Part shown: one piece after another, positions 9,096 to 17,528 of the stretch
Layout of the letters: the number at the start of each line of letters is the position of its first letter
How positions within the stretch are numbered: the stretch's first letter is position 1
Source: Myxococcales bacterium
GTDB taxonomy: Bacteria > Myxococcota_A > Polyangia > Polyangiales > Polyangiaceae
DNA length: 64,000 bases
Assembly (NCBI GenBank): GCA_025359105.1
Contig: JANYHK010000030.1
Span: 1-64,000 of the forward strand
Direction of reading: 5' to 3'
Translations under genes and position numbers: made by a program
The notes under the pieces: model-generated
What the model was told of the DNA's origin: nothing
Seen by the model: only the letters and a program-made list of their open reading frames with translations
The model's database searches: none

Positions 9096-10289
9096 ATGCG
9101 GCGGCGGTACTGGGTATCGCCGCTGCTCGCGTTCTGTGGGACCCTCGGTCTGACACGCAACGTTTGCGCTGACCCGCTGCGATTGCGCGCGGACGCCGTC
9201 GCCGAGGCCCAGGCGCCGGCGGGCCTCGTCATCCTCGAAGGCCGGGACAAGATCCGCCCGTGGCTCTACGCCGAAGGGCTCGTCTGGACCGGGGCGCAGA
9301 ACACACCCAACGCCGATCCGGCCGCCGACGTGATGGTCCTCGCGGTTCGCCTCCGCGAGCCGCACGGGCTGGGCGAGGTGCGGGCCGGGCGGTTCGTCGT
9401 CGCGACGGGCGCGGTTCGGCCCGTGCAAATCGACGGGGGACACGCCCTGGCGCGCGCGCCGTGGCAGTCGACGACGCTCGAAGCGTTCGCTGGCGCACCC
9501 GTCGTGCCTCGCTTCGGCACGACGGGCTATGACTGGCTTGGCGGAGGGCGCATCGGACAGACGCTGTACTCACGCGCGACGATCGGCGCATCGTACGTTC
9601 AGCGCCGCTCGCACAAGGACATCGCAGACGACGAGGTGGGCGCCGACTTCGCCGCCATCCCGGTTCGCTGGCTCGACCTCGCAGCGCGCGGCGCCTTCGA
9701 CCTCACCTCCCCCGGCATCGCCGACGCGCTCGCCTCCGCCGCCGTGCGGATGTCCCCGCTGCGCGTCGAGCTCTTCGCGGCGCATCGCTCCCCCTCGCGA
9801 CTCCTGCCGGCGACGTCGCTCTTCTCGGTGCTCGGCGATTTTCCCTCGCAGTCGATCGGCTCCACGATCCGCTGGGAGGCCGCGCCGCGGCTCGACGTAC
9901 TGGCGAGCGGCGCCGGCCAGCACGTGGGCGGAGAGTTCGGCGGCAACGGCTTCTTGCGCGCGCTCCTTCGCACGAGCGACCGCGGCGACGGCAACCTCGG
10001 CTTCGAGGGTCGGCGCCAGGACGTGTCGAGCGCGAAGTGGACTGGCCTGCGCGGGCTGGCGACGCTCCCTCTCGGCCGAGGCTTTCGCTACGCTACGGAG
10101 GTCGAGCTCGCCTTTCCCGACGCGCCGCGCGGCCGGGGGATCGCTTGGCCGTGGGGGCTCGCGGCGCTGTCGTGGCGTTCGTCCAGCGGATGGGAAGCGG
10201 CGGGCGCCGTCGAAGCGTCGGCCACACCGGAGCACCGCTACCAGATGAACGCGCTGCTCCGCGTCTCGAAGAGCCTGGAGATCCGGTGA
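9096..10289 (+). CDS. Putative outer-membrane beta-barrel protein of the multiheme cytochrome operon
   Basis: 397 residues. An N-terminal signal peptide (MRRRYW plus hydrophobic core, cleavage near NVCA-DPLR) is followed by a sequence with no membrane helices but many short alternating polar/apolar stretches separated by G, D and S turns, as in outer-membrane barrels. There are no heme motifs. The gene ends in GTGA that is also the start of a 13-heme lipoprotein gene, so it is translationally coupled to it. Porin plus periplasmic and surface multiheme cytochromes is the arrangement of known trans-outer-membrane electron conduits (MtrCAB, OmbB-OmaB-OmcB). Function here is inferred from that context. 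ATG at 9078 (MCKTAAM) is an alternative start. Confidence 0.68.
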   Translation: MRRRYWVSPLLAFCGTLGLTRNVCADPLRLRADAVAEAQAPAGLVILEGRDKIRPWLYAEGLVWTGAQNTPNADPAADVMVLAVRLREPHGLGEVRAGRFVVATGAVRPVQIDGGHALARAPWQSTTLEAFAGAPVVPRFGTTGYDWLGGGRIGQTLYSRATIGASYVQRRSHKDIADDEVGADFAAIPVRWLDLAARGAFDLTSPGIADALASAAVRMSPLRVELFAAHRSPSRLLPATSLFSVLGDFPSQSIGSTIRWEAAPRLDVLASGAGQHVGGEFGGNGFLRALLRTSDRGDGNLGFEGRRQDVSSAKWTGLRGLATLPLGRGFRYATEVELAFPDAPRGRGIAWPWGLAALSWRSSSGWEAAGAVEASATPEHRYQMNALLRVSKSLEIR

Positions 10290-11344
10290 ATCAGCGCCTC
10301 ACCCTCCTCATGATCCTGTCCGTCGCCCTCGCCGCGTGCGCGGGCGTGCTCGGCCTCAAAGGGACGCAGAACCCGTCTCACCCGTTCGAGCACCGCGCGC
10401 ACGTGCTGAAGGGTGTAAACTGCAAGGAATGCCACGCCGGCGTGAACGCCGCCGGCGAGCTCGACGACGTTCACTTCCCGACGCCCAAGGATTGCGTCCG
10501 CTGCCACGAGAAGCCGCACGACACGCGCGACTGCCGAACGTGCCACACCGAGCCGTACGTCCGCGCGAGCGCCGACCTCGCGCGCAAGCACCTCAAGTTC
10601 ACGCACGCGCAGCATATGGCGGAGGTGAAGGGAGACTGCGTGCGGTGCCACCTCGGCGTCGCCGAGCCCAATCCGACCGCGCTGCGCCCGGCGATGGCGA
10701 CGTGCTTCGGCTGCCACACGCATCAAGACCAGTGGGCCGTGCGCGACTGCGACGGCTGCCACGTCGATCTCGAGGCGGAGCACGTGAAGCCCTCCAGCCA
10801 CGTGGTGCACGAGGGGGACTTCGTGCGCGAGCACGGCGTGCGCGCGGCCAGTGCCCGCGACCTCTGCTCGTCGTGCCACTCCGAGAGGTATTGCGCGTCC
10901 TGCCACGGCGTCGGCACAGTCCCCCTCCTCCCCGCGCGTCGCGCGTTCGACGAGCCGCAGCTCTCCGGCCTCCACAGCGCCGGCTTTCGGTCGCGCCATT
11001 CCGAGGAGGCGCGCGCGCAGCCGGGCGTCTGCACCAGCTGCCACAGCGAGAATTCGTGCAAGGACTGCCACACCCGCGCGAACGTCGCGGCCGGCGGCAA
11101 GGCGCAGAACCCACACCCGCCGGACTGGCTCGCGGCCGGGCGCGGCGGCGGACAGCACGGCGTGCAGGCGCGGATCGATCCGGCGTCGTGCGCCGGGTGC
11201 CACGGCGGCGCCGGTGAGCAGCTCTGCGTCGGCTGCCACAAGGTCGGTGGCTCCGGGGGCAACCCGCACGGCAGCAACTTCCGCAGCACGAAGAACAAGA
11301 CGCGCGACGTGCCGTGCAAGCTTTGCCACGCGGGGGGCCTGTGA
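10286..11344 (+). CDS. 13-heme c-type cytochrome lipoprotein
   Basis: 352 residues. The signal peptide ends in a lipobox (LSVALAAC), so the protein is lipid-anchored. Thirteen CXXCH motifs run from CKECH near residue 45 to CKLCH at the end, and many isolated His residues can serve as distal ligands. GTG start at 10286 overlaps the upstream TGA (GTGA), with GGAG 8-9 bp before it; the stop overlaps the next GTG in the same way. With about one heme per 27 residues it should form a heme wire. Together with the upstream barrel and downstream 25-heme protein it probably spans or caps the outer membrane. I cannot tell whether it faces the periplasm or the outside. Confidence 0.9.
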   Translation: MNQRLTLLMILSVALAACAGVLGLKGTQNPSHPFEHRAHVLKGVNCKECHAGVNAAGELDDVHFPTPKDCVRCHEKPHDTRDCRTCHTEPYVRASADLARKHLKFTHAQHMAEVKGDCVRCHLGVAEPNPTALRPAMATCFGCHTHQDQWAVRDCDGCHVDLEAEHVKPSSHVVHEGDFVREHGVRAASARDLCSSCHSERYCASCHGVGTVPLLPARRAFDEPQLSGLHSAGFRSRHSEEARAQPGVCTSCHSENSCKDCHTRANVAAGGKAQNPHPPDWLAAGRGGGQHGVQARIDPASCAGCHGGAGEQLCVGCHKVGGSGGNPHGSNFRSTKNKTRDVPCKLCHAGGL

Positions 11345-12927
11345 CTCGGCGCCGCCTTCTCGTCCTCCTCTTCCTCGTGGGGACCGTGGTGGCCGCGGTC
11401 GCGATCTGGGGCTTCGTACGGCGCCTGTCGACCCACGCGCCAGGCGTGCCCGCCGGAATGGTGCCGGCGTCGTGGGCCGAGTTCCGCAAGAGCCCCGGGC
11501 ATCTCGCCCACGTCGGCAAAGACGACATCGCGTGCAGGGACTGCCACGACGTCGACAAGGACGGCTTCAAGAACGCCGCCGCCGCGACGTGCACCAAGTC
11601 GTGCCACGCGAAAGAGAAGGACCACGGGCACCTCGGGAGCGGCGCCGCCAGGACCGACTGCCTGTCGTGCCACGTGTTCGCGCCCAACGTCGCGCCGCGC
11701 CCGTGCATCTCGTGCCACGACAAGGCGACCGTCGGCGAGAAGGGTACGCACGCCGCCATCGCCGCGCACAAGACGGTCGACTGCAACAACTGCCACAAGA
11801 TGCACGACGCAAAGCCGCTCGCGTCCAAGGCGTGCGCGTCGTGCCACGAGGAGCGCGCGGCCTTGCACGCCGGGCACGAGGGGAGCCGCGGCTGTGAGGA
11901 CTGCCACACCGGCCACCGGGCGGCGAAGGACGCGAAGACGGGCTGCGCCTCCTGCCACGCGAAGCCGGCGGGGCCGAGGCCCGCGGGACACACGTCGTGC
12001 CTCGACTGCCACGCGGCGCACGAGTTCGCGGCGTCGGGCGGCGTGTGCGTGTCGTGCCACGGTGCGAAGACGACGCTCGCGGCCGCGAACGTCGCCAAGC
12101 ACGCCGTCTGCACGAGCTGCCACGCCCCGCACGATCCGGGTGGGGCAGCGCGCTCGTGCGCGGGCTGCCACGCGAGCATCCACCCGTCGCACGGCAAGCT
12201 CGCGACGGCCGCCGCCTGCGTCTCGTGCCACGCGCCGCACGGCGCGAACCCGAACCTCGTCGCCACGGCGTGCGTCGCGTGCCACGCCGCCGTCGCCAAG
12301 CGCGAGGACGGCGCGCACGCAGGGGGCACCGCCTGCCGCGCGTGCCACACGCCTCACCAGTTCTCGGTCGTCGCCGCGGCGAAGGGCGCGCCCGCGAAGC
12401 TCTGCGCGACGTGCCACACGCGCCAGGTCACGCTCACGGCCGCGAGCGTCGGCCACAAGGACTGCGCGGCCTGCCACGGCGGCGTCGCGCACGCGCCTGC
12501 CAAGGGCGCCGCGTGCGCGAGCTGCCACGCGAAGGAGGGCGCGACCGCGCCGGCCGGTCACAAAAAGTGCGCCGCCTGCCACGACGCTCACGCCGGCGGC
12601 TCGCCCCCGCCCGCGAAGTGCGTGAGCTGCCACGCGCACGAGGCCGCCAGCAAGCACGCCAAGGTCGCGGGCGGCTGCGCGACGTGCCACCGGCCTCATG
12701 GCCCCGGCGGCGTCGCCTCGCCGCCCGCGTGCGCGACGTGCCACGACCGCCCGAAGCTGCCTGGCCTTCACCAGGTCGCGACGCATGCAGACTGCAACAG
12801 GTGCCACGCGGCCCACGAACCCTCGCGGTCCGATCGCGCGAGCTGCACCACCGGATGCCACACGAACAAGAAGGACCACCAACCGGCTGCGCAGATCTGC
12901 ACCGGCTGCCACGTCTTCCGGAAGTAG
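11341..12927 (+). CDS. Membrane-anchored 25-heme c-type cytochrome
   Basis: 528 residues. A hydrophobic segment at residues 6-25 with no clear cleavage site acts as signal or N-terminal anchor. From C65 to the last residues there are 23 CXXCH and two CX3CH motifs (CTKSCH and CTTGCH), about one heme per 19 residues of the mature part. The sequence between motifs is extremely Ala/Lys/His-rich and repetitive (for example CHAPHG, CHAPHD, CHAAHE), so the gene grew by duplication of a short heme module. Its GTG start overlaps the 13-heme gene stop. The likely role is long-range electron conduction. Family assignment beyond multiheme cytochrome is not possible from sequence alone. Confidence 0.9.
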   Translation: MTRRRLLVLLFLVGTVVAAVAIWGFVRRLSTHAPGVPAGMVPASWAEFRKSPGHLAHVGKDDIACRDCHDVDKDGFKNAAAATCTKSCHAKEKDHGHLGSGAARTDCLSCHVFAPNVAPRPCISCHDKATVGEKGTHAAIAAHKTVDCNNCHKMHDAKPLASKACASCHEERAALHAGHEGSRGCEDCHTGHRAAKDAKTGCASCHAKPAGPRPAGHTSCLDCHAAHEFAASGGVCVSCHGAKTTLAAANVAKHAVCTSCHAPHDPGGAARSCAGCHASIHPSHGKLATAAACVSCHAPHGANPNLVATACVACHAAVAKREDGAHAGGTACRACHTPHQFSVVAAAKGAPAKLCATCHTRQVTLTAASVGHKDCAACHGGVAHAPAKGAACASCHAKEGATAPAGHKKCAACHDAHAGGSPPPAKCVSCHAHEAASKHAKVAGGCATCHRPHGPGGVASPPACATCHDRPKLPGLHQVATHADCNRCHAAHEPSRSDRASCTTGCHTNKKDHQPAAQICTGCHVFRK

Positions 12928-12942
12928 CCGGCTGACATTTTC

Positions 12943-12951
12943 TGCTAGGTT
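12943..12951 (+). promoter_or_regulatory. Extended -10-like element before the desaturase gene
   Basis: TGCTAGGTT ends 7 bp before the GTG start codon, and no ribosome-binding site lies between, which fits leaderless transcription of the desaturase gene. Confidence 0.4.
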
Positions 12952-12958
12952 GCGCGCC

Positions 12959-14107
12959 GTGAAGTCCGACCCGCGCACCATCTTCGACGCCTCGCACGTC
13001 GATTTCGACGCGCTCCTCTCCGACTTGAAGGACCTGCGCCGGGCGCTCGAGGCTTCGCTCGGCGAGGACGACGTGCGGCACCTCCGCAAGATCGAGCGGA
13101 TGGGGCGCGCGGCGACGGCGGTCGGCGTCGCCACGGCGTGGGCATTTCCCAATCCCGTCTCGATGGCGGCGCTCGCGCTCGGTCGGTCGACGCGCTGGCT
13201 GCTCATGCACCACATCGGCCACCGCGGCTACGACAAGGTGCCGGGAATCCCCGCCCGCTACACGAGCAAGGTGTTCGCGCGAGGCACGCGCCGGTTCGTC
13301 GACTGGGCGGACTGGATGATGCCCGAGGCGTGGATCTACGAGCACAACGTGCTCCACCACAGCAACACCGGGGAGGAGCGCGATCCTGATCTGGTCGAGC
13401 GCAACACCGAGTGGTTGCGCCGGGCGGCCCTCCCGACGCCGCTGAAGTACGCGATCCTCGCTGGCCTCGCCGGGAGCTGGCGGTTCTCGTACTACGCGCC
13501 GGGGACGCTGCGCGAGTGGCTCGATCGCCACGAGCCGAAGGACGCGCACGGCGAGCCGCTCCGCAAGCGAAGCCACGCGAAGGAGCTTCTCCTGCAGTGC
13601 TACCTCCCCTACGGCGGGCTGCACTTCGTCCTCTTTCCCGCGCTGTTTTTGCCGCTCGGTCCCTTCGCCGCGATGAGCGCGCTCGTCAACTCGCTCGGCG
13701 CGGAGGTGCTGACGAACGCGCACACGTTCTGCGTCGTCGGCCCGAACCACACCGGCGATGATCTTTACCGCTTCGATGCGCGCCCGAGCTCGCGCGGCGA
13801 GGCGATGCTCCGTCAAGTGCTCGGCTCCGTGAACTATGCGACGGGGGGTGACGCCGTCGACTACGCGCACCTGTGGCTCAACTACCAGATCGAGCACCAC
13901 ATCTTCCCCGACCTGCCGATGCTCAGCTACCGCGCCGCGGCGCCGCGCGTGAGGGCGATCTGCGAGAAGCACGGAATCCCGTACGTGCAAGAGAGCGTCT
14001 GGTCGCGCATCAAGCAGCTGACCGACGTAGTCGTGGGGAAAACATCGATGAAGCGCGTCCGCAACTTCGTCGGTGCGCATCGTCGCGAGGCGCTCGCGGC
14101 GGAGTAG
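12959..14107 (+). CDS. Membrane fatty acid desaturase
   Basis: 382 residues. Three histidine clusters typical of di-iron membrane desaturases are present: HHIGH (84-88), HNVLHH (129-134) and the C-terminal [10 protein letters not shown] with HH at 313-314. Membrane helices lie between the first and third clusters (about 160-180 and 215-245). The QxxHH form of the third cluster is usual in front-end and acyl-lipid desaturases; here it reads QIEHH. The likely reaction is oxygen-dependent introduction of a double bond into membrane acyl chains. GTG at 12959 was chosen because it follows a -10-like element and the sequence becomes family-like from there. Same strand as, but separate from, the cytochrome operon. 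Confidence 0.88.
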   Translation: MKSDPRTIFDASHVDFDALLSDLKDLRRALEASLGEDDVRHLRKIERMGRAATAVGVATAWAFPNPVSMAALALGRSTRWLLMHHIGHRGYDKVPGIPARYTSKVFARGTRRFVDWADWMMPEAWIYEHNVLHHSNTGEERDPDLVERNTEWLRRAALPTPLKYAILAGLAGSWRFSYYAPGTLREWLDRHEPKDAHGEPLRKRSHAKELLLQCYLPYGGLHFVLFPALFLPLGPFAAMSALVNSLGAEVLTNAHTFCVVGPNHTGDDLYRFDARPSSRGEAMLRQVLGSVNYATGGDAVDYAHLWLNYQIEHHIFPDLPMLSYRAAAPRVRAICEKHGIPYVQESVWSRIKQLTDVVVGKTSMKRVRNFVGAHRREALAAE

Positions 14108-14145
14108 CCCGAACAGCGTGCCGGCGTGCACTTGGGAAGCTCGTC

Positions 14146-14154
14146 TGCTAGCGT
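14146..14154 (+). promoter_or_regulatory. Extended -10-like element before the Lys-rich peptide gene
   Basis: TGCTAGCGT, the same TG-n-TAnnnT pattern seen before other genes of the window, lies 31 bp upstream of the peptide ATG. It would give a leader that contains the ribosome-binding site. Confidence 0.4.
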
Positions 14155-14185
14155 CGACGTCGGACGCCTACACAGGAGCCAACTC

Positions 14186-14293
14186 ATGAAGAATGTGAAG
14201 ACGAAGAAGAAGGCGAAGAGCACCAAGGCCCCGAAGGTCAAGACCAAGATCAAGGCCGGAAAGGTCTTCGATCGTCCGGGCGGCGGCTGCTGA
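14186..14293 (+). CDS. 35-residue Lys-rich peptide ending in Gly-Gly-Gly-Cys
   Basis: ATG at 14186 is preceded by a good ribosome-binding site (AGGAG, 8-9 bp) and by a -10-like element. The first 24 residues hold 12 lysines with Thr, Val and Ala between them; the end is VFDRPGGGC before TGA. There is no signal peptide and no membrane helix. The composition (basic leader-like part, small Gly/Cys tail) is compatible with a ribosomally made precursor peptide or a small nucleic-acid-binding protein. It lies between the desaturase and, convergently with 2 bp between stops, the cupin-like gene. I do not recognise a family, and coding status rests on start signals and composition. Confidence 0.55.
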   Translation: MKNVKTKKKAKSTKAPKVKTKIKAGKVFDRPGGGC

Positions 14294-14295
14294 CA

Positions 14296-15393
14296 TCACG
14301 GCGTGAGCTGCCGCGCGCGTGACAGCCTCCTCGAGGTCCGTGGGACATCGAGGTCGGGGGCGTGCGCGGCAGCCCACGCATTTTCCCGGGCGCGATCGCC
14401 CAGCGTGAGACGCAGCGCGGCGAGCAGTCGCTCGTCCTCCCCCTGCAGCAGGGTCCACGGGACCTGCGCGATCTGGCGGAGACAGCGCTGCGCGGCAGGG
14501 AGCCGCCCGACCCACGGGCCCAGCCGCCGTCGGCTCGCACGCAGGGCCGGCTCGAGGTCGCCCGTTTCGGCGAGGTAGTCCCAGTTGTCGAGCAAGGTGG
14601 AGAGGGTCGACCACGCGTCGCCCGTCCGCAGGAGCCGCACGAGGAACACGTGCGCGGCGCGCGGATCGGTGGCCGCGAGGAAGCCCAGCATCTTCGCGCG
14701 CGCGTCGTGGCAGGCCGGCCGTCCCCGCTCCGTACGCCCGAACACCCGGACCGCGAGGTCCCCCTGCCCCCGCTGCCCCCGCTTAGACCCCTCACCCCCC
14801 GCCCACCCCGACAGGTAGACGTGCTGCTCGCGCCGTACCCTCGCCCGCGCGAGACGCGGTGAGCGCGCGCGCACGACCAGCATCGTGGTGCGCGCGGCGA
14901 GGTGCGTGACTCGGTGAATCGTCCGTGGTCCGGCGTGCACCACCTCGATCGCCCCGCGCGGCATTCGCTCGACGCGCAAGAGGCGCAGCTGCCCCGTCTG
15001 CACGTGCTTCGCCGCCGGCCGCGGCTCGTCGAAGGCGAACGTAGAGAGGAGGCTCTGGCCCTCCAGGTTGACGATGGCTGCGTCGAAGTCGTGGTCGTGG
15101 ATGGTCGTCATCGACGGGCAGTACAGGTGGAGATCCACCGCGACGCGATCGGACCCGTAGAGCGGAAACACCGGCGCGTCCGCAGGCTCCTCGAAGGTCA
15201 CCGTCGTCTCCGGAAGCGGCGACGGCGCGAGGAGACGGGTGAGGAGGGAGGGCAGCGCGAAGCGGGCGTGCAACCGCCGACGCAGGAGCTCCGCCCGCGC
15301 GATCTCCGTGAAGGCTACAGGGTCGAAGCGCGTGGCGGCCCACAGGCGCTCCACGTCCGCGCCGAGGCGGGTGAGGGCAGACTCGGCGATCAC
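14296..15393 (-). CDS. Cupin-like protein of the cNMP-sensor operon
   Basis: 365 residues, soluble. The middle (about residues 85-165) looks like a cupin/cysteine-dioxygenase-type barrel: metal-ligand candidates are the HDHD cluster in the CPSMTTIHDHDFD segment and a later His in PRTIHRVTH. The C-terminal 150 residues are helical and Arg/Leu-rich, of HEAT-like or unknown type. GTG start overlaps the stop of the upstream cNMP-binding membrane protein gene (GTGA at 15390-15393), so this is the third gene of a coupled operon. I do not recognise a named family. A metal-dependent oxygenase or ligand-binding function is a hypothesis only. Confidence 0.72.
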   Translation of the reverse strand: MIAESALTRLGADVERLWAATRFDPVAFTEIARAELLRRRLHARFALPSLLTRLLAPSPLPETTVTFEEPADAPVFPLYGSDRVAVDLHLYCPSMTTIHDHDFDAAIVNLEGQSLLSTFAFDEPRPAAKHVQTGQLRLLRVERMPRGAIEVVHAGPRTIHRVTHLAARTTMLVVRARSPRLARARVRREQHVYLSGWAGGEGSKRGQRGQGDLAVRVFGRTERGRPACHDARAKMLGFLAATDPRAAHVFLVRLLRTGDAWSTLSTLLDNWDYLAETGDLEPALRASRRRLGPWVGRLPAAQRCLRQIAQVPWTLLQGEDERLLAALRLTLGDRARENAWAAAHAPDLDVPRTSRRLSRARQLTP

Positions 15394-16391
15394 GGAGCCC
15401 GCGACACGAGCTTGCGCAGCCGCGTGAGGACGACGAAGGCCGCGCGCCGATAGAAGCGGCGCAGGTACGCGAGCTGGACCAGGACGAGGAACGCGATCGC
15501 GAGCGCGCGCAGCGGCTCGGCTCGGCGGTACAGGCGCTCCACGTCGAAGGCGACGTTGGGGTCCGCGGTGTGGATGTCCTTGTAGAAGATGTCGAACGCG
15601 AGGGTCACGCCGAGCTCGTTGGCGATGAGTGCGCACGCGATGCCGTAGGCGACGGCTATCCCGCGGCGCCACGCGGGGCGGAATGTCAGGAGCGACGCGC
15701 CCGCCGATACCGCGAGCAGCGCGAACCCGGATAGGTACGCCGCACGGAGGACGCCGCGCGGCGCGACCTCGAAGTGAAACGCGGCAAAGACCGTGAGCCT
15801 CACGGCCATGAGCGTCAGCACGAAGGCGGCGAGCGCGAGAAAGCCCAGGTCGCGCCCACGGCTCGTGACGAGCTCGCTCCACGCCCGCCCGATGGAGCCA
15901 CGCTGCGCCCTGCCCTTCGCGACCGCCGCCGGCGCCTGACCCGCGGGAGCGGACAGGAGCTCGTCCACCGATCGCTCCGCGTCGGCCAGGCGGCGGGCGA
16001 GGATGCGCACGAGCGCGACCGCGACCTCCGGCCGGTGGGCGCGCAGCTCGTCGAACGCGGCGTCCGGGATGCGCATCGCCTCGACCTCGCCCAGCGCGGT
16101 CACCGTCGCGGAGCGCAGCTCGCCGGTGAGCGACGACATCTCGCCGACCGCCATTCCCGGTTCGAGGACGCCGAGCACCTGCCGCTCCCCCGCCCTCGGC
16201 TCGACGCTGACCTCGGCTCGCCCTTCCAGCACCACGAACACGTCCGCGCCGAACTCGAGCTCCGACACGATGCGCGCGCCTTTCGCGAACCGCTCGCGCC
16301 GGGTCGTCGCCGCGAGGCGCCGCAGCGTCTCGTCATCGAGCACCGCGAGGAACTCGACCTTCTTGAGGAGGGCGGCCGCTTCGAGGCTCAT
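15390..16391 (-). CDS. Cyclic-nucleotide-binding-domain membrane protein B
   Basis: 333 residues. Residues 5-130 are a CRP-type cNMP-binding domain: beta-roll with GARIVSELEFGADVFVVLEG and a phosphate-binding-cassette-like stretch GMAVGEMSSLTGELRSAT (GE at about 98-99). After a linker the C-terminal half holds four predicted membrane helices, with a polar motif ANELG in the third and a final basic YLRRFYRR. There is no DNA-binding domain, so it is not a CRP-like transcription factor. It is a paralogue of the upstream gene product, with the same order of domains. Both ends overlap neighbours by 4 bp (ATGA at 16388 and GTGA at 15390). Confidence 0.85.
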   Translation of the reverse strand: MSLEAAALLKKVEFLAVLDDETLRRLAATTRRERFAKGARIVSELEFGADVFVVLEGRAEVSVEPRAGERQVLGVLEPGMAVGEMSSLTGELRSATVTALGEVEAMRIPDAAFDELRAHRPEVAVALVRILARRLADAERSVDELLSAPAGQAPAAVAKGRAQRGSIGRAWSELVTSRGRDLGFLALAAFVLTLMAVRLTVFAAFHFEVAPRGVLRAAYLSGFALLAVSAGASLLTFRPAWRRGIAVAYGIACALIANELGVTLAFDIFYKDIHTADPNVAFDVERLYRRAEPLRALAIAFLVLVQLAYLRRFYRRAAFVVLTRLRKLVSRAP

Positions 16392-17392
16392 CGGCCCCCC
16401 CGCGCGCGCAACCAGGTGCGCCGCGCGAGCGCGAACCAGAAGCGGCGGAAGTAGGTGAGGTTGAACAGGACGGCGAGCGCGATACCCGCGGAGTAGAGGC
16501 TCAGCGCCTGCGCGTATTCGGGGTTCAGGTTCCAGAAGAGCGCGAACTCGTCGAAGATGAGCCCCGCGCCGAGGCCGAAGGCGAGCGCGAGCGCGCGAAG
16601 AGCCCGACGGCCGAGCGGGAACAGAGCAGCGAGGCCTGCGGTCGCGACGAGGACGAGCCCGTAGTTGAAGTGATGAACGTGCATCGGGTTCGGGTCGCTC
16701 CCCGGCACGAGGGCGAAGAGGCGCTTCTCCAGCCCGTACTTGAGAATGAGCGCCACGACCATGCGCGCTCCCGCAAGCGACAGGACGAACCCCACCATCG
16801 CCCAGAAAGGCGGCTCGGCCCCCTGCTCGACGACCGTGCGGCGGAAGAGCGCGCGCGGCGACAGGCGCGTGACGCGGGCGCCGCGGCGCTCGATCTCGAG
16901 GCGCCGCTCATCGAGAGCCGCGGCATGCTGATCGGGGGAGAGCCCCTCCGCCCAGACCTCCAGGAGCTGCCGCACCAGATCGTTGGCGAAGCGCAATTCC
17001 GTCGCGAGCTCGGTCGCGAGCGGCAGCGCCACCGCGGGGAACTCTGCCAGGATCGCGTCGAGCCCGGCGTGGTCGAGGAGCGCGACGATGGAGGGCTCGA
17101 GCGCGCTCATCGACGCCACCCGCACGTTTCCGGTGAGCAGCGCCATTTCCCCGTGCCGATCGCCCGCGACGAGCGTGGAGCGAAGGTCGCGGCCGCGCGC
17201 CTTCACCAGAAGCGACAAGCTCCCGCTCACGACGACGACCAGCCGCTGCGCAAGGACCTCCTCACCGTGCTCGAGCCGCTCGCCTTCGGCCAGCTCTTTC
17301 ATGTCGAAGCGCCGGGCGATACGGGCCACCTCGTCCACGCGCAGTCCTTCGAAGAACGACAGCGATCCGAGAACTGACTCGAGCCCGCGCAT
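16388..17392 (-). CDS. Cyclic-nucleotide-binding-domain membrane protein A
   Basis: 334 residues, first gene of the operon. Residues 3-130 form a CRP-type beta-roll (pattern GDRHGEMALLTGNVRVAS stands at the phosphate-binding cassette). The C-terminal half has four predicted membrane helices, with HVHHFNYG after the first, FDEFALFW in the third and LTYFRRFW at the end. Similar HHxxYG...DE membrane domains occur in uncharacterised archaeal and bacterial proteins. ATG at 17392 was chosen; an upstream in-frame start would add 16 Pro/Arg-rich residues. It is divergent from the DUF4185 gene across 136 bp. Likely role: cyclic-nucleotide or related ligand sensing at the membrane; substrate or output is unknown. 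Confidence 0.85.
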   Translation of the reverse strand: MRGLESVLGSLSFFEGLRVDEVARIARRFDMKELAEGERLEHGEEVLAQRLVVVVSGSLSLLVKARGRDLRSTLVAGDRHGEMALLTGNVRVASMSALEPSIVALLDHAGLDAILAEFPAVALPLATELATELRFANDLVRQLLEVWAEGLSPDQHAAALDERRLEIERRGARVTRLSPRALFRRTVVEQGAEPPFWAMVGFVLSLAGARMVVALILKYGLEKRLFALVPGSDPNPMHVHHFNYGLVLVATAGLAALFPLGRRALRALALAFGLGAGLIFDEFALFWNLNPEYAQALSLYSAGIALAVLFNLTYFRRFWFALARRTWLRARGGR

Positions 17393-17528
17393 CCGCGGAG
17401 CGTACCCTGCTGGTGGGGGTGGGTCACATCGCGAGCGCACCCTGGGCCTCCCCCCGAGCGTGCGAAAATGGCTATCGTCTTCCGCACCCCGTGGTCCCAG
17501 GCGCCTTCAGGGAGGTCGGTATTTCCCA

